From Lachnospiraceae bacterium (GTDB taxonomy: Bacteria > Bacillota > Clostridia > Oscillospirales > Ruminococcaceae): a DNA stretch of 51,261 nucleotides. Position numbers and translations under genes: made by a program. The notes beneath the pieces were generated by a model. That model worked only from the letters and a program-made list of their open reading frames with translations, ran no database searches and had not been told where the DNA came from. The stretch spans positions 1 to 51,261 of the forward strand of contig JAMPFE010000015.1 of NCBI GenBank assembly GCA_023664705.1, given 5' to 3'. Shown in pieces: positions 24,334 to 33,509 of this stretch (position 1 is its first letter; the number at the start of each line of letters is the position of its first letter).

Positions 24334-25428
24334 ATGGAAACCGTACAGACCGTTACATATCAATGCCCGAACTGCGGCGCGGCGCTCGAATACGACAACG
24401 CCCGCGGCGGGTTCAGATGCTTTTATTGCGACAGCACGTTCTCGGATTACGAGATACGCAATATCTTCAAGCACAACGAGGAGGAGGTCAACCTCGATAC
24501 CGCCGTCGAGCCCGAGCTTGACGAGACACAAGAGCAAACGGAGGAATTTACCGGGCAAAGCGCCCTGTACAGCTGCCCGAACTGCGGCGCGGGCGTTATC
24601 TGCGACAGCCTCACGGCGTCGACGCGCTGCCATTTCTGCCACACCCCCGTAATACTTTCGGGGCGGCTCTCGGGCGAGTTCAAGCCGAATATGATAATCC
24701 CGTTCTCTACGACAAGGGAGCGCGCGGAGCAGAAGTTCAGAGAGTATATAAAAGGCAAGTTCCTGCTGCCGAGGGGCTTCAAGTCCAACGCGCAGATAAG
24801 CAACATCTCCGCGCTGTACGTGCCCTACTGGCTGAAGAGCGGTCTCGCGGACGTTCAGCTCACGGCGACGGGCAAGACCACCCGCTCTTGGACGACGGGC
24901 GACCGCCGCTACACGCACACAAAGGTGTACAACGTCGAGCGCGACGCGGAGCTCTCGTTCATACGCGTGCCGTGCGACGGCTCCAAGCGCATTGACGACA
25001 GCCTCATGGAGAGCATAGAGCCGTTCACCTACGGCGGGCTGAAGCCGTTTTCGATGTCGTATCTGTCGGGCTGCGCCGCCGAGAAGTACGACGTTTCCAA
25101 GGAGCAGGCAGCCGCGCGCATAGACCAGCGCGTCCTCGCCGCCGCGGAACAGGAGATACGCAGAATGGCGGCGGTCTATTCCTCGCTGGAATCCGTGCGG
25201 ACAAATTTCGTCTACCGCCAGCAGAAATACGTCTACGCGCTGCTGCCCGTGTGGTTCCTGAATTATCAATACAACGGCAAGGACTACGCGTTCGCGATGA
25301 ACGGACAGACGGAAAAAATGTTCGGCGAGCTGCCCGTAAGCAAGCCCAAGGCGTTTCTGTTCGGCGTCGGGCTCTTCCTGCTCATATGGCTTCTGGCGTC
25401 GCTTATAGGAGGTATTTGCCTTGCTTAA
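24334..25428 (+). CDS. Double zinc-ribbon membrane protein
   Basis: A 364-residue protein. Two TFIIB-like zinc ribbons come first: CPNCGAAL ... CFYC (about 9-33) and CPNCGAGV ... CHFC (about 84-106), separated by an acidic linker. A long domain follows (about 115-325; FSTTRERAEQKFREYIKGKFLLP, ALYVPYWL, VWFLNYQYNGKDYAFAMNGQT), and a single membrane helix ends the chain (about 335-358). This layout is common in Firmicutes next to TPM-domain genes; the role is unknown. The next gene's start overlaps its end by 8 bp. Confidence 0.8.
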   Translation: METVQTVTYQCPNCGAALEYDNARGGFRCFYCDSTFSDYEIRNIFKHNEEEVNLDTAVEPELDETQEQTEEFTGQSALYSCPNCGAGVICDSLTASTRCHFCHTPVILSGRLSGEFKPNMIIPFSTTRERAEQKFREYIKGKFLLPRGFKSNAQISNISALYVPYWLKSGLADVQLTATGKTTRSWTTGDRRYTHTKVYNVERDAELSFIRVPCDGSKRIDDSLMESIEPFTYGGLKPFSMSYLSGCAAEKYDVSKEQAAARIDQRVLAAAEQEIRRMAAVYSSLESVRTNFVYRQQKYVYALLPVWFLNYQYNGKDYAFAMNGQTEKMFGELPVSKPKAFLFGVGLFLLIWLLASLIGGICLA

Positions 25429-26242
25429 AATGAAAGTTTTTTCGGCGGTAATATTGACGATACTGCTTATTTTCCCCGTATTCGGGGGAACGGCGTCCGC
25501 CTCCGACGTCGGCTTCAAGGCCGCGCTCGCCGACTACGACGAATGTCTCACCGCCTCCGAGGAGCAGCAGCTTCTGCAGATAATGACCGACACCGCGAAC
25601 AAGATAAAGTGCAACGTCGGCATAGTCATCACGCGCGACCTCAACGGAATGTCCGACAGCGGCTACGCCAAGAATTTCGGCGACACAAATTTCGGCGGCG
25701 GCAGCTCGTACGCGGTGCTTATGCTGCTGAACACGCACGACAACCCCGCTTATGCCGGCTACGAGGACAAAATCGAGCTCAACGGTAAGGGTCACGATTA
25801 CTACGCCAAACACGCGAACTCCATTTTCAACAGCGTTTACGACGGCTTGGACAGCTCGGGCTTTTACGCCGCGGGCAGGGAGTTCTGCCGCGCGCTGGAG
25901 CGCTACGCGGGCTCGGACGGCGGCTCGTCGGCAGCGCTCTCGGGATTTCTCTCGTTCATCTTCGGCGGCGCGATTTTCGGGCTGATACCCGCCGTTATCA
26001 TCACGATAATCATCGTCACAAGCACGGTCAAGGGCTACAAAAAACGCGCTCCGATAAGCGCGGGGAGCTACATCGACCAAAACCGCACGCGCATCACAAG
26101 GCAGGTCGACCAATTCGTCCGCGAGTACACGACCAGCCACGTAATAAGCAGCAGCAGCGGCGGCAGTCACGGCGGACACAGCAGCCACGGCGGCAGTCAC
26201 CGCAGCGACGGTCACAGCAGTCACGGAGGCCGCCACAGATAA
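25421..26242 (+). CDS. TPM-domain membrane protein with His/Gly/Ser-rich tail
   Basis: A 273-residue protein with a signal peptide (cut near TASA-SD), a TPM domain (about 28-160; YDECLTASEEQQLLQIMTDTANKIKCNVGIVITRD), one membrane helix (about 180-203) and a tail of SHGGHSSHGGSHRSDGH type that may bind metals. AGGAGG at about 25408-25412 fits the TTG at 25421 (spacing 8) better than the ATG at 25430 (spacing 17), so I use the TTG. It overlaps both neighbours by a few bases, showing an operon with the zinc-ribbon gene and dtd. Confidence 0.8.
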   Translation: MLKMKVFSAVILTILLIFPVFGGTASASDVGFKAALADYDECLTASEEQQLLQIMTDTANKIKCNVGIVITRDLNGMSDSGYAKNFGDTNFGGGSSYAVLMLLNTHDNPAYAGYEDKIELNGKGHDYYAKHANSIFNSVYDGLDSSGFYAAGREFCRALERYAGSDGGSSAALSGFLSFIFGGAIFGLIPAVIITIIIVTSTVKGYKKRAPISAGSYIDQNRTRITRQVDQFVREYTTSHVISSSSGGSHGGHSSHGGSHRSDGHSSHGGRHR

Positions 26243-26673
26243 TGAGGATAGTGATACAGCGCACGGAGCGCGCAAGCGTCTCCGTCGGCGGAAAAACGGT
26301 CGGCAGCATCGGGAAGGGCTTTCTCGTGCTGCTCGGCGTAGGCGCGGAGGACACGGAAGCGGACTGCGAGCGGCTCGCGAAAAAGCTTACGGGGCTGCGC
26401 ATTTTCGAGGACGAAAACGGCAAGACCAACCTCCCGCTGAAGGACGTCGGCGGCTCGCTGCTGATAATCTCGCAGTTCACGCTGTACGCGGACTGCCGAA
26501 AGGGAAACCGCCCGAACTTCCTCGCGGCAAAGGAGCCGAAAGAAGCCGAGCGGCTGTACGAGTATTTCTGCACGCTCTGCGCGCGGGAAATCCCCGTCGA
26601 AAAGGGCGTTTTCGGCGCGGATATGCGCGTGGAGTTCATCAACAGCGGACCCTTTACGATAATTCTGGAGTAA
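26242..26673 (+). CDS. dtd: D-aminoacyl-tRNA deacylase
   Basis: A 143-residue cytoplasmic enzyme that hydrolyses D-amino acids from mischarged tRNA. Both family signatures are present: SQFTLYAD (about residue 77) and NSGPFT (about 134), the latter forming the cross-subunit Gly-Pro chiral filter. Length is normal. The ATG overlaps the stop of the TPM gene by one base (TAATG). Confidence 0.96.
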   Translation: MRIVIQRTERASVSVGGKTVGSIGKGFLVLLGVGAEDTEADCERLAKKLTGLRIFEDENGKTNLPLKDVGGSLLIISQFTLYADCRKGNRPNFLAAKEPKEAERLYEYFCTLCAREIPVEKGVFGADMRVEFINSGPFTIILE

Positions 26674-26675
26674 TC

Positions 26676-27803
26676 ATGATATACCTTGACAACGCGGCAA
26701 GCGCGCCCGTGCGCCCCCGTGCGCTCGCGGCGGCAATGCCGTTTCTCGCGGACAATTTCGCCAACCCCTCTTCGCTGCACACCTTGGGACGTTCGGCAAG
26801 GCTCGCGCTCGAGGAAGCTCGGGAGCAATGCGCAGAGGCTCTCGGGGCGCTCCCCGAGGAGATATTTTTCACGAGCGGCGGCACGGAGAGCGATAATCTG
26901 GCGATTTTTTCCGCTCTCGGCAGCCAAAAGCGCCGCATAGTGACCACCCAAACGGAACACCCCGCCGTGCTGAGCGCCTGTAAGGAGCTCGGGCGGCGGG
27001 GCTTTGAGGTCGTTCGCATAGCGCCCGACGGCGACGGGATAATCCGCGCGGAGGACGCCGCCGCGGCGATAGACGCAAACACCGCGCTCGTCTCGGTAAT
27101 GGCGGCGAACAACGAGACGGGCACGCTCCAGCCCTTCGCCGAGATAGGCGCTCTCTGCCGCGAAAGGGGCGTGCCGTTCCACACGGACGCGGTTCAGGCG
27201 GTCGGCAATATCCCGCTCGATATGCGCAGGCTCCCCGTCGATATGCTGTCGGTCTCGGCGCACAAAATCGGCGGCATAAAGGGCGCGGGGCTGCTGTACG
27301 TCCGCACGGGAACGCCGCTCTCCCCGATAATTTTCGGCGGCGGTCAGGAGCGCGGCATGCGTTCCGGCACGGAGAACGTCGCGGCAGCCGCAGCGCTCGG
27401 CGCGGCGATAACGGAGGTCTGCTCCGATATCCCCGAACGGCAGCGCAGGCTTTCGCGTCTGCGCGATATCCTCATCGAGCGGCTGGAAAAGATCCCCGAT
27501 TCGCGCCTGAACGGCAGCCGTACCGAGAGATTATGCTCAAATGTGAATTTCTCCTTCGCGAACGTCGACGGCGAGGCGCTCGTGATGAGCCTCGACCTCA
27601 TGGGCGTGTGCGCCTCGGCAGCCTCCGCCTGCTCCGCAGGAAAACAGCGCCGTTCGCATGTGCTGACGGCGCTGGGTCTCCATGAAAATATGCTTGACGG
27701 TGCGCTCCGTCTCACCCTCTCGGACTGCAATACCGAACAGGAAATACTCGCCGCCGCGGAAATCGTCGCCGAGTGCGTCTCCCGCCAGCGCAATAACCGT
27801 TAA
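26676..27803 (+). CDS. Cysteine desulfurase (NifS/IscS family)
   Basis: A 375-residue PLP enzyme that takes sulfur from cysteine for Fe-S clusters or tRNA thiolation. Motifs: YLDNAASAPVRP at the N-terminus, FTSGGTESDNLA, TEHPAVL, ANNETGTLQP, HTDAVQAVG, SAHKIGGIKGAG with the PLP lysine, and SASACSAGK with the catalytic cysteine. It follows dtd by 2 bp and has no IscU or thiI gene next to it here. Its stop codon overlaps that of the convergent LacI gene. Confidence 0.93.
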   Translation: MIYLDNAASAPVRPRALAAAMPFLADNFANPSSLHTLGRSARLALEEAREQCAEALGALPEEIFFTSGGTESDNLAIFSALGSQKRRIVTTQTEHPAVLSACKELGRRGFEVVRIAPDGDGIIRAEDAAAAIDANTALVSVMAANNETGTLQPFAEIGALCRERGVPFHTDAVQAVGNIPLDMRRLPVDMLSVSAHKIGGIKGAGLLYVRTGTPLSPIIFGGGQERGMRSGTENVAAAAALGAAITEVCSDIPERQRRLSRLRDILIERLEKIPDSRLNGSRTERLCSNVNFSFANVDGEALVMSLDLMGVCASAASACSAGKQRRSHVLTALGLHENMLDGALRLTLSDCNTEQEILAAAEIVAECVSRQRNNR

Positions 27804-28795
27804 TCTCCCGTCGATTCGCGCAGGATAAGGCTGTGCGGGAGCATATATGTAGATTTGTCGGGCTCGTCGGTTTTCATATTGGCAATGAGCTTCTCCACCA
27901 CGGTCTTGCCCTGAAGATAGCACGGCTGTTCGACGGTCGAAAGCCGCGGTATGAACATATGCGAGTAAGCGATATTGTCGAAGCCGAAAAACAGCAGGTC
28001 TTTTCCGATAGTAATGCCGTGCTGAACGGCATAGGTCATAGCGCCTATCGAAATGGTGTCCGAAATGGAGAAAATAGCGTCGGGTCTGTTCGGCAGCCTC
28101 AGCAGCTCCTCGCAGCCGCGCGTTCCCGTGTCGGCGTCGTAATCGCCGTAATACACCAGCTCGGGGTCAAACGGGATATTCGCGTCCTTAAGCGCGCGCA
28201 TATAGCCGTTTTCGCGGTCAACGGAGGACTGACTGCGTATCTCCGTGGTAATCAGCCCGATGCGCCGCCTGCCCTTTCCGATAAGATAGCTCGTCGCGTC
28301 GTAGCCCGCGCGCTCGTTGTCGATAGTCACGCAAAGAATATCGCTTATATCGAGCCTCTCAAGGCATATCGCAATGCGGTAGCGCTTGGAGAGGTCGCTG
28401 ATTATCTTGCTGTCGAGCTTCGGCGCGAGCAGCACCACGCCGTCCACAGCGCGCGAAAACAGCATACCGAGCAGGTGCATCTCATGCTCGGGGTCGTCGC
28501 GCGTAACGGCGATGAGAATATCGTAGCCGTCGACGAATGCCGCGTCCTGCATGCCGCGCAGAACGTCGCTGTAAAAATTCCGCTCCGTGGAGCCGATTAT
28601 CGCGAGTATGCGCTTGGTCTCGCTCTTGCGCAGGTCGCGCCCGAGGAAATTCGGGCTGTAGCCGAGCTCCTCGACGGCGCGGTTGACCGCCTGCACTGCC
28701 TCCTCGGACACGTTGTTCTTATTGTTCAGCACGCGCGAAACGGTCGCCACGGACACGTTCGCCGCCTTGGCAACGTCTTTTATTGTGATATTCAC
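27800..28795 (-). CDS. LacI/GalR-family transcription regulator
   Basis: A 331-residue repressor: helix-turn-helix and hinge (ITIKDVAKAANVSVATVSRVLNNKNNVSEEA, then YSPNFLGRDLRK) followed by a periplasmic-binding-protein-like sensor (ILAIIGSTERNFYSDVLRGMQDAA, DGVVLLAP, FGFDNIAYSHMFIPRLSTVEQP). The start is GTG with AGGAGG 8 nt upstream. No sugar gene is adjacent, so it could be a CcpA-like global regulator. A palindromic operator overlaps its own -35 box, suggesting autoregulation. Confidence 0.92.
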   Translation of the reverse strand: MNITIKDVAKAANVSVATVSRVLNNKNNVSEEAVQAVNRAVEELGYSPNFLGRDLRKSETKRILAIIGSTERNFYSDVLRGMQDAAFVDGYDILIAVTRDDPEHEMHLLGMLFSRAVDGVVLLAPKLDSKIISDLSKRYRIAICLERLDISDILCVTIDNERAGYDATSYLIGKGRRRIGLITTEIRSQSSVDRENGYMRALKDANIPFDPELVYYGDYDADTGTRGCEELLRLPNRPDAIFSISDTISIGAMTYAVQHGITIGKDLLFFGFDNIAYSHMFIPRLSTVEQPCYLQGKTVVEKLIANMKTDEPDKSTYMLPHSLILRESTGD

Positions 28796-28818
28796 TGTGC
28801 TCGCCTCCTAAAACCGAA

Positions 28819-28873
28819 GAAAACGCTTTTTGTTCTTAATATATATAATACTATAAAATTAAAACGTTTTCAA
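28819..28873 (-). promoter_or_regulatory. LacI-gene promoter with two palindromic operators
   Basis: On the minus strand TTGAAA (28868-28873), 17 bp and TATTAT (28845-28850) form the promoter. AAAACGTTTT (28861-28870) overlaps the -35 box and reads TTGAAAACGTTTTAA, close to LacI/CcpA-type sites. A second half-palindrome GAAAACGCTTTT (28819-28830) lies just past the start point. The pair fits negative autoregulation. Confidence 0.65.
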
Positions 28874-28952
28874 TAGGCAACTTGCACAAAGAAAAGGCTG
28901 TAATTTTGAAATAGCCCGTTTTTTTCGGGGAGTTTTCGCCGCTGTCAAATCC

Positions 28953-28980
28953 CGAGGATACGCATATAATGCAGTACGAA
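28953..28980 (+). promoter_or_regulatory. Promoter of asnB
   Basis: TATAAT at 28975-28980 with a poor -35 (TGTCAA, 28953-28958, 16-bp spacer). The ribosome binding site AAAGGAG follows shortly before the ATG at 28994. Confidence 0.5.
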
Positions 28981-28993
28981 AGGAGCGATCATT

Positions 28994-30415
28994 ATGTGCG
29001 GGATTGCAGGAGAGGTAAATTACGGTTGCAAAATCAACGGTGAAATAATACGCGAAATGGGACGGGCGCTCACGCCGCGCGGACCCGACGCGGAGGGAGC
29101 GTTCGAGCACGAGCACGTCTGCCTTGCCCACCGCAGGCTGATAGTCATCGACCCCGAAAACGGCGCTCAGCCGATGACCTTCGGGGAGCATACGCTCGTC
29201 TACAACGGCGAGATCTACAACACCGAGGAGCTGCGCGCGGAGCTGAAAAAGCGCGGCTACCGCTTTCTCGGGCACTCCGACACCGAGGTCGTGCTCAAAG
29301 CATATGCCGAGTACGGCGAAAAGTGCCTCGAAATGTTCAACGGCATCTTCGCGTTCGCCGTGTGGAACAGAAGCGACCGAACGCTGTTCCTCGCGCGCGA
29401 CAGGATAGGCGTAAAGCCGCTGTTCTACGCGGAAACGGAGAACGGGCTCGTGTTCGCCAGCGAGATAAAGGCGCTGCTGAAGCACCCAGAGGTCAAGCCC
29501 GTCATTACGGAAGAGGGCGCGGCGGAGATAATGCTGATAGGACCCGCGAAAACGGTCGGCGGCGGCGTTTTCCGCGATATCCGCGACCTTCCCGCGGCGC
29601 ACTGCGCAAGGCTCTCGCGAAAGGGGCTGACGGTCAAACGCTACTGGAGCCTTGCCGCCAAGCCGCATAACGAAAGCTTTGACGAGACTGCCGAGCACGT
29701 TCGGGAGCTCATCTTCGACGCGGTGAAGCGGCAGCTCGTCAGCGACGTGCCGCTTTGCACGTTCCTGTCGGGCGGCTTGGACAGCTCGGTCATTTCGGCA
29801 ATTGCCGCGGCGGAATTTGCCGAGCGCGGCGAAAAGCTGCATACGTTCTCGATAGACTACAAAAACAACCGCGAGAACTTTAAGGCAAGTGCGTTTCAGC
29901 CCGACGAGGACGCGCCCTACGTCGAGGAAATGGCGCGGTTTATCGGCTCGGAGCACACCAACGTCGTGCTGGATACGCCCGCGCTCGCGGAGGCGCTCGC
30001 CGACTCGACCTACGCGCGCGACCTCCCCGGAATGGCGGACGTGGACAGCTCGCTTTGGCTGTTCTGCCGCGAGATAAAGCAAAGCGGGTTCCCCGTGGCG
30101 CTGAGCGGCGAATGTGCCGACGAGATATTCGGCGGCTATCCGTGGTACCACAAGCCCGAGGTGCTGCACTACAACGGCTTCCCGTGGGCAACGAGCGTGC
30201 CCGAGCGCGGCGCGCTGATGAAAAAGCCGATGTCGGGAGCGGAAGCCGAGGCGTTTGTGCGTAAGGCTTACGACCGCTGCCTCGCGGACGTGGACTACCT
30301 TGACGGCGAAAACGCGGACGATACCCGTATGCGCGAGATGTTCGTGCTGAATTTGGAGTACTTTATGGCGACGCTGCTTGAAATAAGTATTATAAAAGAA
30401 AACCGCGGACATTAG
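28994..30415 (+). pseudogene. asnB: Asparagine synthetase B, 5' part, split by mobile element
   Basis: This ORF encodes 473 residues: 462 from asnB and an 11-residue tail (EISIIKENRGH) from the inserted element. The glutaminase domain is complete, with nucleophile Cys2 (MCGIAG), LAHRRL, YNGEIYN and HSDTEVVL. The synthetase domain has its PP-loop SGGLDSS (259-265) and ALSGECADEIFGGY but lacks the last 145 residues, which lie at 43747-44184. The fragment may still hydrolyse glutamine but should not make asparagine. Excision of the element at the 10-bp repeat would restore a 607-residue enzyme in frame. Confidence 0.92.
30372..30381. repeat. Left attachment-site repeat (attL core)
   Basis: CGCTGCTTGA, identical to 43739-43748. 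It spans asnB codons for Thr-Leu-Leu. The exact crossover dinucleotide cannot be told from the sequence. Confidence 0.85.
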
Positions 30416-30621
30416 AATTTCATTACAAATTTTTCATATAATAGTGCAAAGGCAACATCGCACAAAAAAACTCATTTGGGACTTTTTACACTGATGGCGT
30501 GCATATTTCCTGTCATTTTTGCCAAAAACTTTTCAAATACATCAGCATTACTTCATCGTTTTGGGTAATCTAACTGCACAATTAGTGTACAAATTTTTTT
30601 GCAGTGTTACATAAAAAGGTA

Positions 30622-30651
30622 TTGACATTTGCCTCTTAGATATGATATAAT
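30622..30651 (+). promoter_or_regulatory. Promoter of the first cargo gene pair
   Basis: TTGACA (30622-30627), 18 bp, TATAAT (30646-30651), followed by AGGGGG before the ATG at 30684. Apart from this, 30416-30621 shows no gene. Confidence 0.75.
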
Positions 30652-30683
30652 TTAGAAAATAATGAAAAAAAGGGGGTTACCAC

Positions 30684-31250
30684 ATGCCTAAAGTAAAAGC
30701 AGAGCGTAATGAGTTGCCCAAAAAGAAGCCGAGAACAAGGGTTACTATGAAAAATGGGAAAGTTGAACTTGTTACTATGAACGGTGCTAAGCGTCCTTCC
30801 TATACTAGAGATAGCGTTATGAGACACCCTGCGATTGGGACTTTGCGTAATCGTTCTGTGAACGTTATTGATATATCAAAAATTGAATCCTCATTTGAAA
30901 AAAATCACAAACTTTTTATAAATGCATTAAAAAAGTTAGCTGCCATATCTAATCTTAAGGATAATTGGAACGATAATGGCGCAAAGCGTTTTGAGAATAT
31001 TTTATTAGTAAAATGTTTCACAATTTTATCTACATTGGAAAAATTTCCTCCTGAAATTTTTCCTGTAGCTGATGGTTCTATTCAGTTTGAGTTCGAGAAA
31101 GAGGATGGCTCGTATTTGGAATTTGACATTTTTGAAAACGAAGCATCGGAATTTGTAGTTTATTCTGGCGGCAAAGAAGTTGAAAAGACCATCGCGTGTG
31201 ATAAGATAGCAAAGGAAGTGAAATTTTTTTATGAACGAACGGGAGAATAG
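30684..31250 (+). CDS. Uncharacterised cargo protein, first of an overlapping pair
   Basis: A 188-residue soluble protein not assigned to a family. The N-terminus is basic and Pro/Lys-rich (about 1-50). A helical stretch (about 68-95) leads to LKDNWNDNGAKRF, and the C-terminal half is beta-rich: GSIQFEFEKEDGSYLEFDIFENEASEFVVYSGGKEVEK. Its end overlaps the next ORF. The strong own promoter, overlap and terminator after the second gene form a two-gene unit of the size and layout seen in toxin-antitoxin or small defence modules, but no catalytic motif supports that. Confidence 0.7.
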   Translation: MPKVKAERNELPKKKPRTRVTMKNGKVELVTMNGAKRPSYTRDSVMRHPAIGTLRNRSVNVIDISKIESSFEKNHKLFINALKKLAAISNLKDNWNDNGAKRFENILLVKCFTILSTLEKFPPEIFPVADGSIQFEFEKEDGSYLEFDIFENEASEFVVYSGGKEVEKTIACDKIAKEVKFFYERTGE

Positions 31251-31608
31251 CGTGAATTCCACAGATTATGTTTATCGGGCAATTCACCCTAACAGGAACT
31301 TTATCAAAGCAGACGGGAGTATTTCGAGTGCTGCTTTTAAAGATCCTAAAGGACTTTCGGTTGAGCAAGGCTTAGGCAGAGCGGACAAAGATGTCGTGAC
31401 ACATATAAGGCAGGCTAAATTACAGGGCAAGATTACAAAGATATCTGTTAAAGTATGTATAAATGCTAATATTACTATTTATAACGACAAAGCAAAAAAC
31501 ATATATCACCGATTGCTACTGAATAGACCGTATGACCATAACGGAAACAATACCTTGACCAAAACTCAAGCAAGGGCATTAGCTACTAATATTTCAGCTT
31601 TGTTATAA
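31231..31608 (+). CDS. Uncharacterised cargo protein, second of an overlapping pair
   Basis: A 125-residue protein, not assigned to a family. It contains DYVYRAIHPNRNFIKADGSISSAAFKDPKGLSVEQGLGRADKDVV, a short charged stretch and a C-terminal helical part (NTLTKTQARALATNISALL). The ATG at 31231 overlaps the previous gene by 20 bp and has AAGGAAG 13 nt upstream; a GTG at 31252, two bases after the previous stop, has GGGAG at good spacing and may be the true start. A hairpin terminator follows at 31644. Confidence 0.7.
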   Translation: MNERENSVNSTDYVYRAIHPNRNFIKADGSISSAAFKDPKGLSVEQGLGRADKDVVTHIRQAKLQGKITKISVKVCINANITIYNDKAKNIYHRLLLNRPYDHNGNNTLTKTQARALATNISALL

Positions 31609-31643
31609 TGATGAAATTGACAAATCTTACATATGCGACAAAT

Positions 31644-31678
31644 AAGAGACTGTTCCCACGGACAGGCTCTTAGATTTT
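31644..31678 (+). terminator. Terminator of the cargo gene pair
   Basis: AAGAG-A-CTGTTC and GGACAG-G-CTCTT pair around a short loop, followed by TAGATTTTTA. A similar stem (GAGCCTGTTC/GGACAGGCTC) ends the next gene. Confidence 0.7.
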
Positions 31679-31687
31679 TATAACGAC

Positions 31688-31804
31688 TTTATAACACTTT
31701 TCTAATGATTTAGACAATTTTTAACGATTTCCAACAATTTTATAACGATTTTTATAAATTTATACGAAGTTCCTATTGACAAAGTGTTATAAAATGCGTA
31801 TAAT
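31688..31804 (+). promoter_or_regulatory. Promoter with distant inverted operator halves
   Basis: TTGACA (31776-31781), 17 bp, TATAAT (31799-31804). TTTATAACACTTT (31688-31700) is repeated exactly inverted as AAAGTGTTATAAA (31781-31793), which fills the promoter spacer. Between them lie several TAACGATTT/AACAATTT variants. Repressor binding to both sites, possibly with DNA looping, is a reasonable reading. Confidence 0.65.
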
Positions 31805-31826
31805 TAAATTATGAGGGGTGAGAAAA

Positions 31827-33257
31827 ATGCTTGAATTTGAATTAGTTGAAATGGTAAAAAAAATCTCGCAGACTAAAAGCGAGAGCAACTATCTGGAGAT
31901 AAAGGCGGCTCGTGACAGTTGCCCAAAGCTGTTTGATACGCTTTCCTCGTTTTCAAATCAGTACGGCGGCGGTGTTATCGTCTTTGGCGTTGACGAGAAA
32001 AGCGGCTTTGAGGTCTGCGGAGTGTATGACCCTGCCGATTTGCAGAAAAAGATTATGGAGCAAGCTGTTCAAATGGAACCCGAACTGCGACCTCTCTGTA
32101 CCGTTGCGGATATCAACGGGAAAACCGTTGTAAGCGCAGAGATACAAGAGATAGACAACGAGCTTAAGCCGTGCTTTTATAAGGGCGCGGGGCGGCTGAA
32201 AGGCTCTTATGTGCGCGTTGGCGACGGCGACAGGCATATGACCGAATATGAGGTTTACAGCTATGAGGCGTTTCGGAAAAAGATACAGGACGAATTGCGC
32301 ATTGCCGAACGCGCCGAGCTTTCAGATATCGACACGGACGCGCATACGGAATATCTTATCGCAATGCGCAAGAAAAAGCCGAACCTTGCCGATCTCACGA
32401 ATGATAAAATAAACTCTTTACAAGGCTTTACGGTAGACAGCAAGCCAACGCTGGCTGGCGTAATGCTGTTTTCTCCGTATCCGCAGGGCTTTTTTCCGCA
32501 GCTTTGTATTACCGCCGTATCAATTCAAGGTACGGAGATGGGCGCGGATAATGCCGTAGGTGAACGTTTTATAGATAACGCGCGTATTGACGGCAATATT
32601 CCCGATATGCTGGAGGCGGCATTGCAATTCGTCCGCAAGAATATGAAGAACGCAACTTATATTGACCCGCAGACGGGCAAACGCGCCGACAAGACGGAAT
32701 ACCCCGTTATTGCGGTCAGAGAGCTGATACTGAACGCGCTCATTCACCGCGATTACAGCAATCATACCGATTTTACGCCTATAACAATTAAGATGTTCTC
32801 CAACCGTATCGAGATAGAAAACCCGGGCGGGCTTTACGGGAGAATGACCCTTGACAGATTGGGTAAAGTGGCGGCTGATACCCGCAATCCGTTCCTTGCG
32901 AACGCTCTTGAAGTCATTGACGTTACCGAAAACCGATACAGCGGCATACCTACCGTTTACAACGCTATGAAAAACGCTGGACTGCCCGAGCCGAAATTCG
33001 TGACCGAGCGCGGAGTGTTCAGAGTAACGCTTTATAACGGCACGGAGGCAACGCTGCTCCCGAACGGCAATGAAGCAGATTTGCTCACGTTCTGCATAAC
33101 GCCGAGGACCCGTGCGGAGATTGAGGAGCATTTCAAGGGCAGATTGTCTATAAACTATCTTATGACAAATATCGTCCGTCCGCTTGTCGAAAGTGGAAAG
33201 CTGAAACTTGCCATTCCCGATAAGCCCAAGAGCAAAAATCAGCGGTATTACAGTTAG
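31827..33257 (+). CDS. AlbA/Schlafen-type ATP-binding regulator
   Basis: A 476-residue protein. Residues about 1-135 form an AlbA_2/Schlafen-like DNA-binding domain (ESNYLEIKAARDSCPKLFDTLSSFSNQYGGGVIVFGVDE). Residues about 260-400 carry the HATPase_c_4-type part (PVIAVRELILNALIHRDYSNH, MFSNRIEIENPGGLYG, TRNPFLANALEVIDVTENRYSGIPTVYNAMKNAGLPEP). A winged-helix-like end follows. Proteins of this kind are frequent in mobile elements and are thought to be regulators. I prefer the ATG at 31827 to the GTG at 31818 because AGGGGTGAG lies directly upstream of it. Confidence 0.9.
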   Translation: MLEFELVEMVKKISQTKSESNYLEIKAARDSCPKLFDTLSSFSNQYGGGVIVFGVDEKSGFEVCGVYDPADLQKKIMEQAVQMEPELRPLCTVADINGKTVVSAEIQEIDNELKPCFYKGAGRLKGSYVRVGDGDRHMTEYEVYSYEAFRKKIQDELRIAERAELSDIDTDAHTEYLIAMRKKKPNLADLTNDKINSLQGFTVDSKPTLAGVMLFSPYPQGFFPQLCITAVSIQGTEMGADNAVGERFIDNARIDGNIPDMLEAALQFVRKNMKNATYIDPQTGKRADKTEYPVIAVRELILNALIHRDYSNHTDFTPITIKMFSNRIEIENPGGLYGRMTLDRLGKVAADTRNPFLANALEVIDVTENRYSGIPTVYNAMKNAGLPEPKFVTERGVFRVTLYNGTEATLLPNGNEADLLTFCITPRTRAEIEEHFKGRLSINYLMTNIVRPLVESGKLKLAIPDKPKSKNQRYYS

Positions 33258-33264
33258 AATTTCA

Positions 33265-33298
33265 GAGCCTGTTCGTTTGCGGACAGGCTCAATACTTT
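33265..33298 (+). terminator. Terminator of the AlbA-type gene
   Basis: GAGCCTGTTC (33265-33274) pairs with GGACAGGCTC (33281-33290), followed by AATACTTTATTT. Confidence 0.75.
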
Positions 33299-33348
33299 AT
33301 TTGCTCAACAATCGGAATGTTAAAAATTCCTAATGGTGGGATTTCATT

Positions 33349-33424
33349 TTGACATATCAAAAAATGTTGTCAAAAATGTCAAGAAAATAAGCCTATTTAT
33401 ACGGTCAGCGACTGCTCAAATAGG
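33349..33424. promoter_or_regulatory. Inverted-repeat cluster before the resolvase gene
   Basis: TTGACAT (33349) faces ATGTCAA (33376-33382), with an extra TTGTCAA (33367-33373) inside; CCTATTT (33392-33398) faces AAATAGG (33418-33424). Clusters like this upstream of small serine recombinases can be resolution sites or operators; which one applies here is open. Confidence 0.4.
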
Positions 33425-33509
33425 GTGTAGTCTATCTTGACGGGATTGGAGATGATAAATTTTTTATTGCTTAAAAAGGACAAGTTGAAAATTCAAGGAG
33501 GACGAAAAT

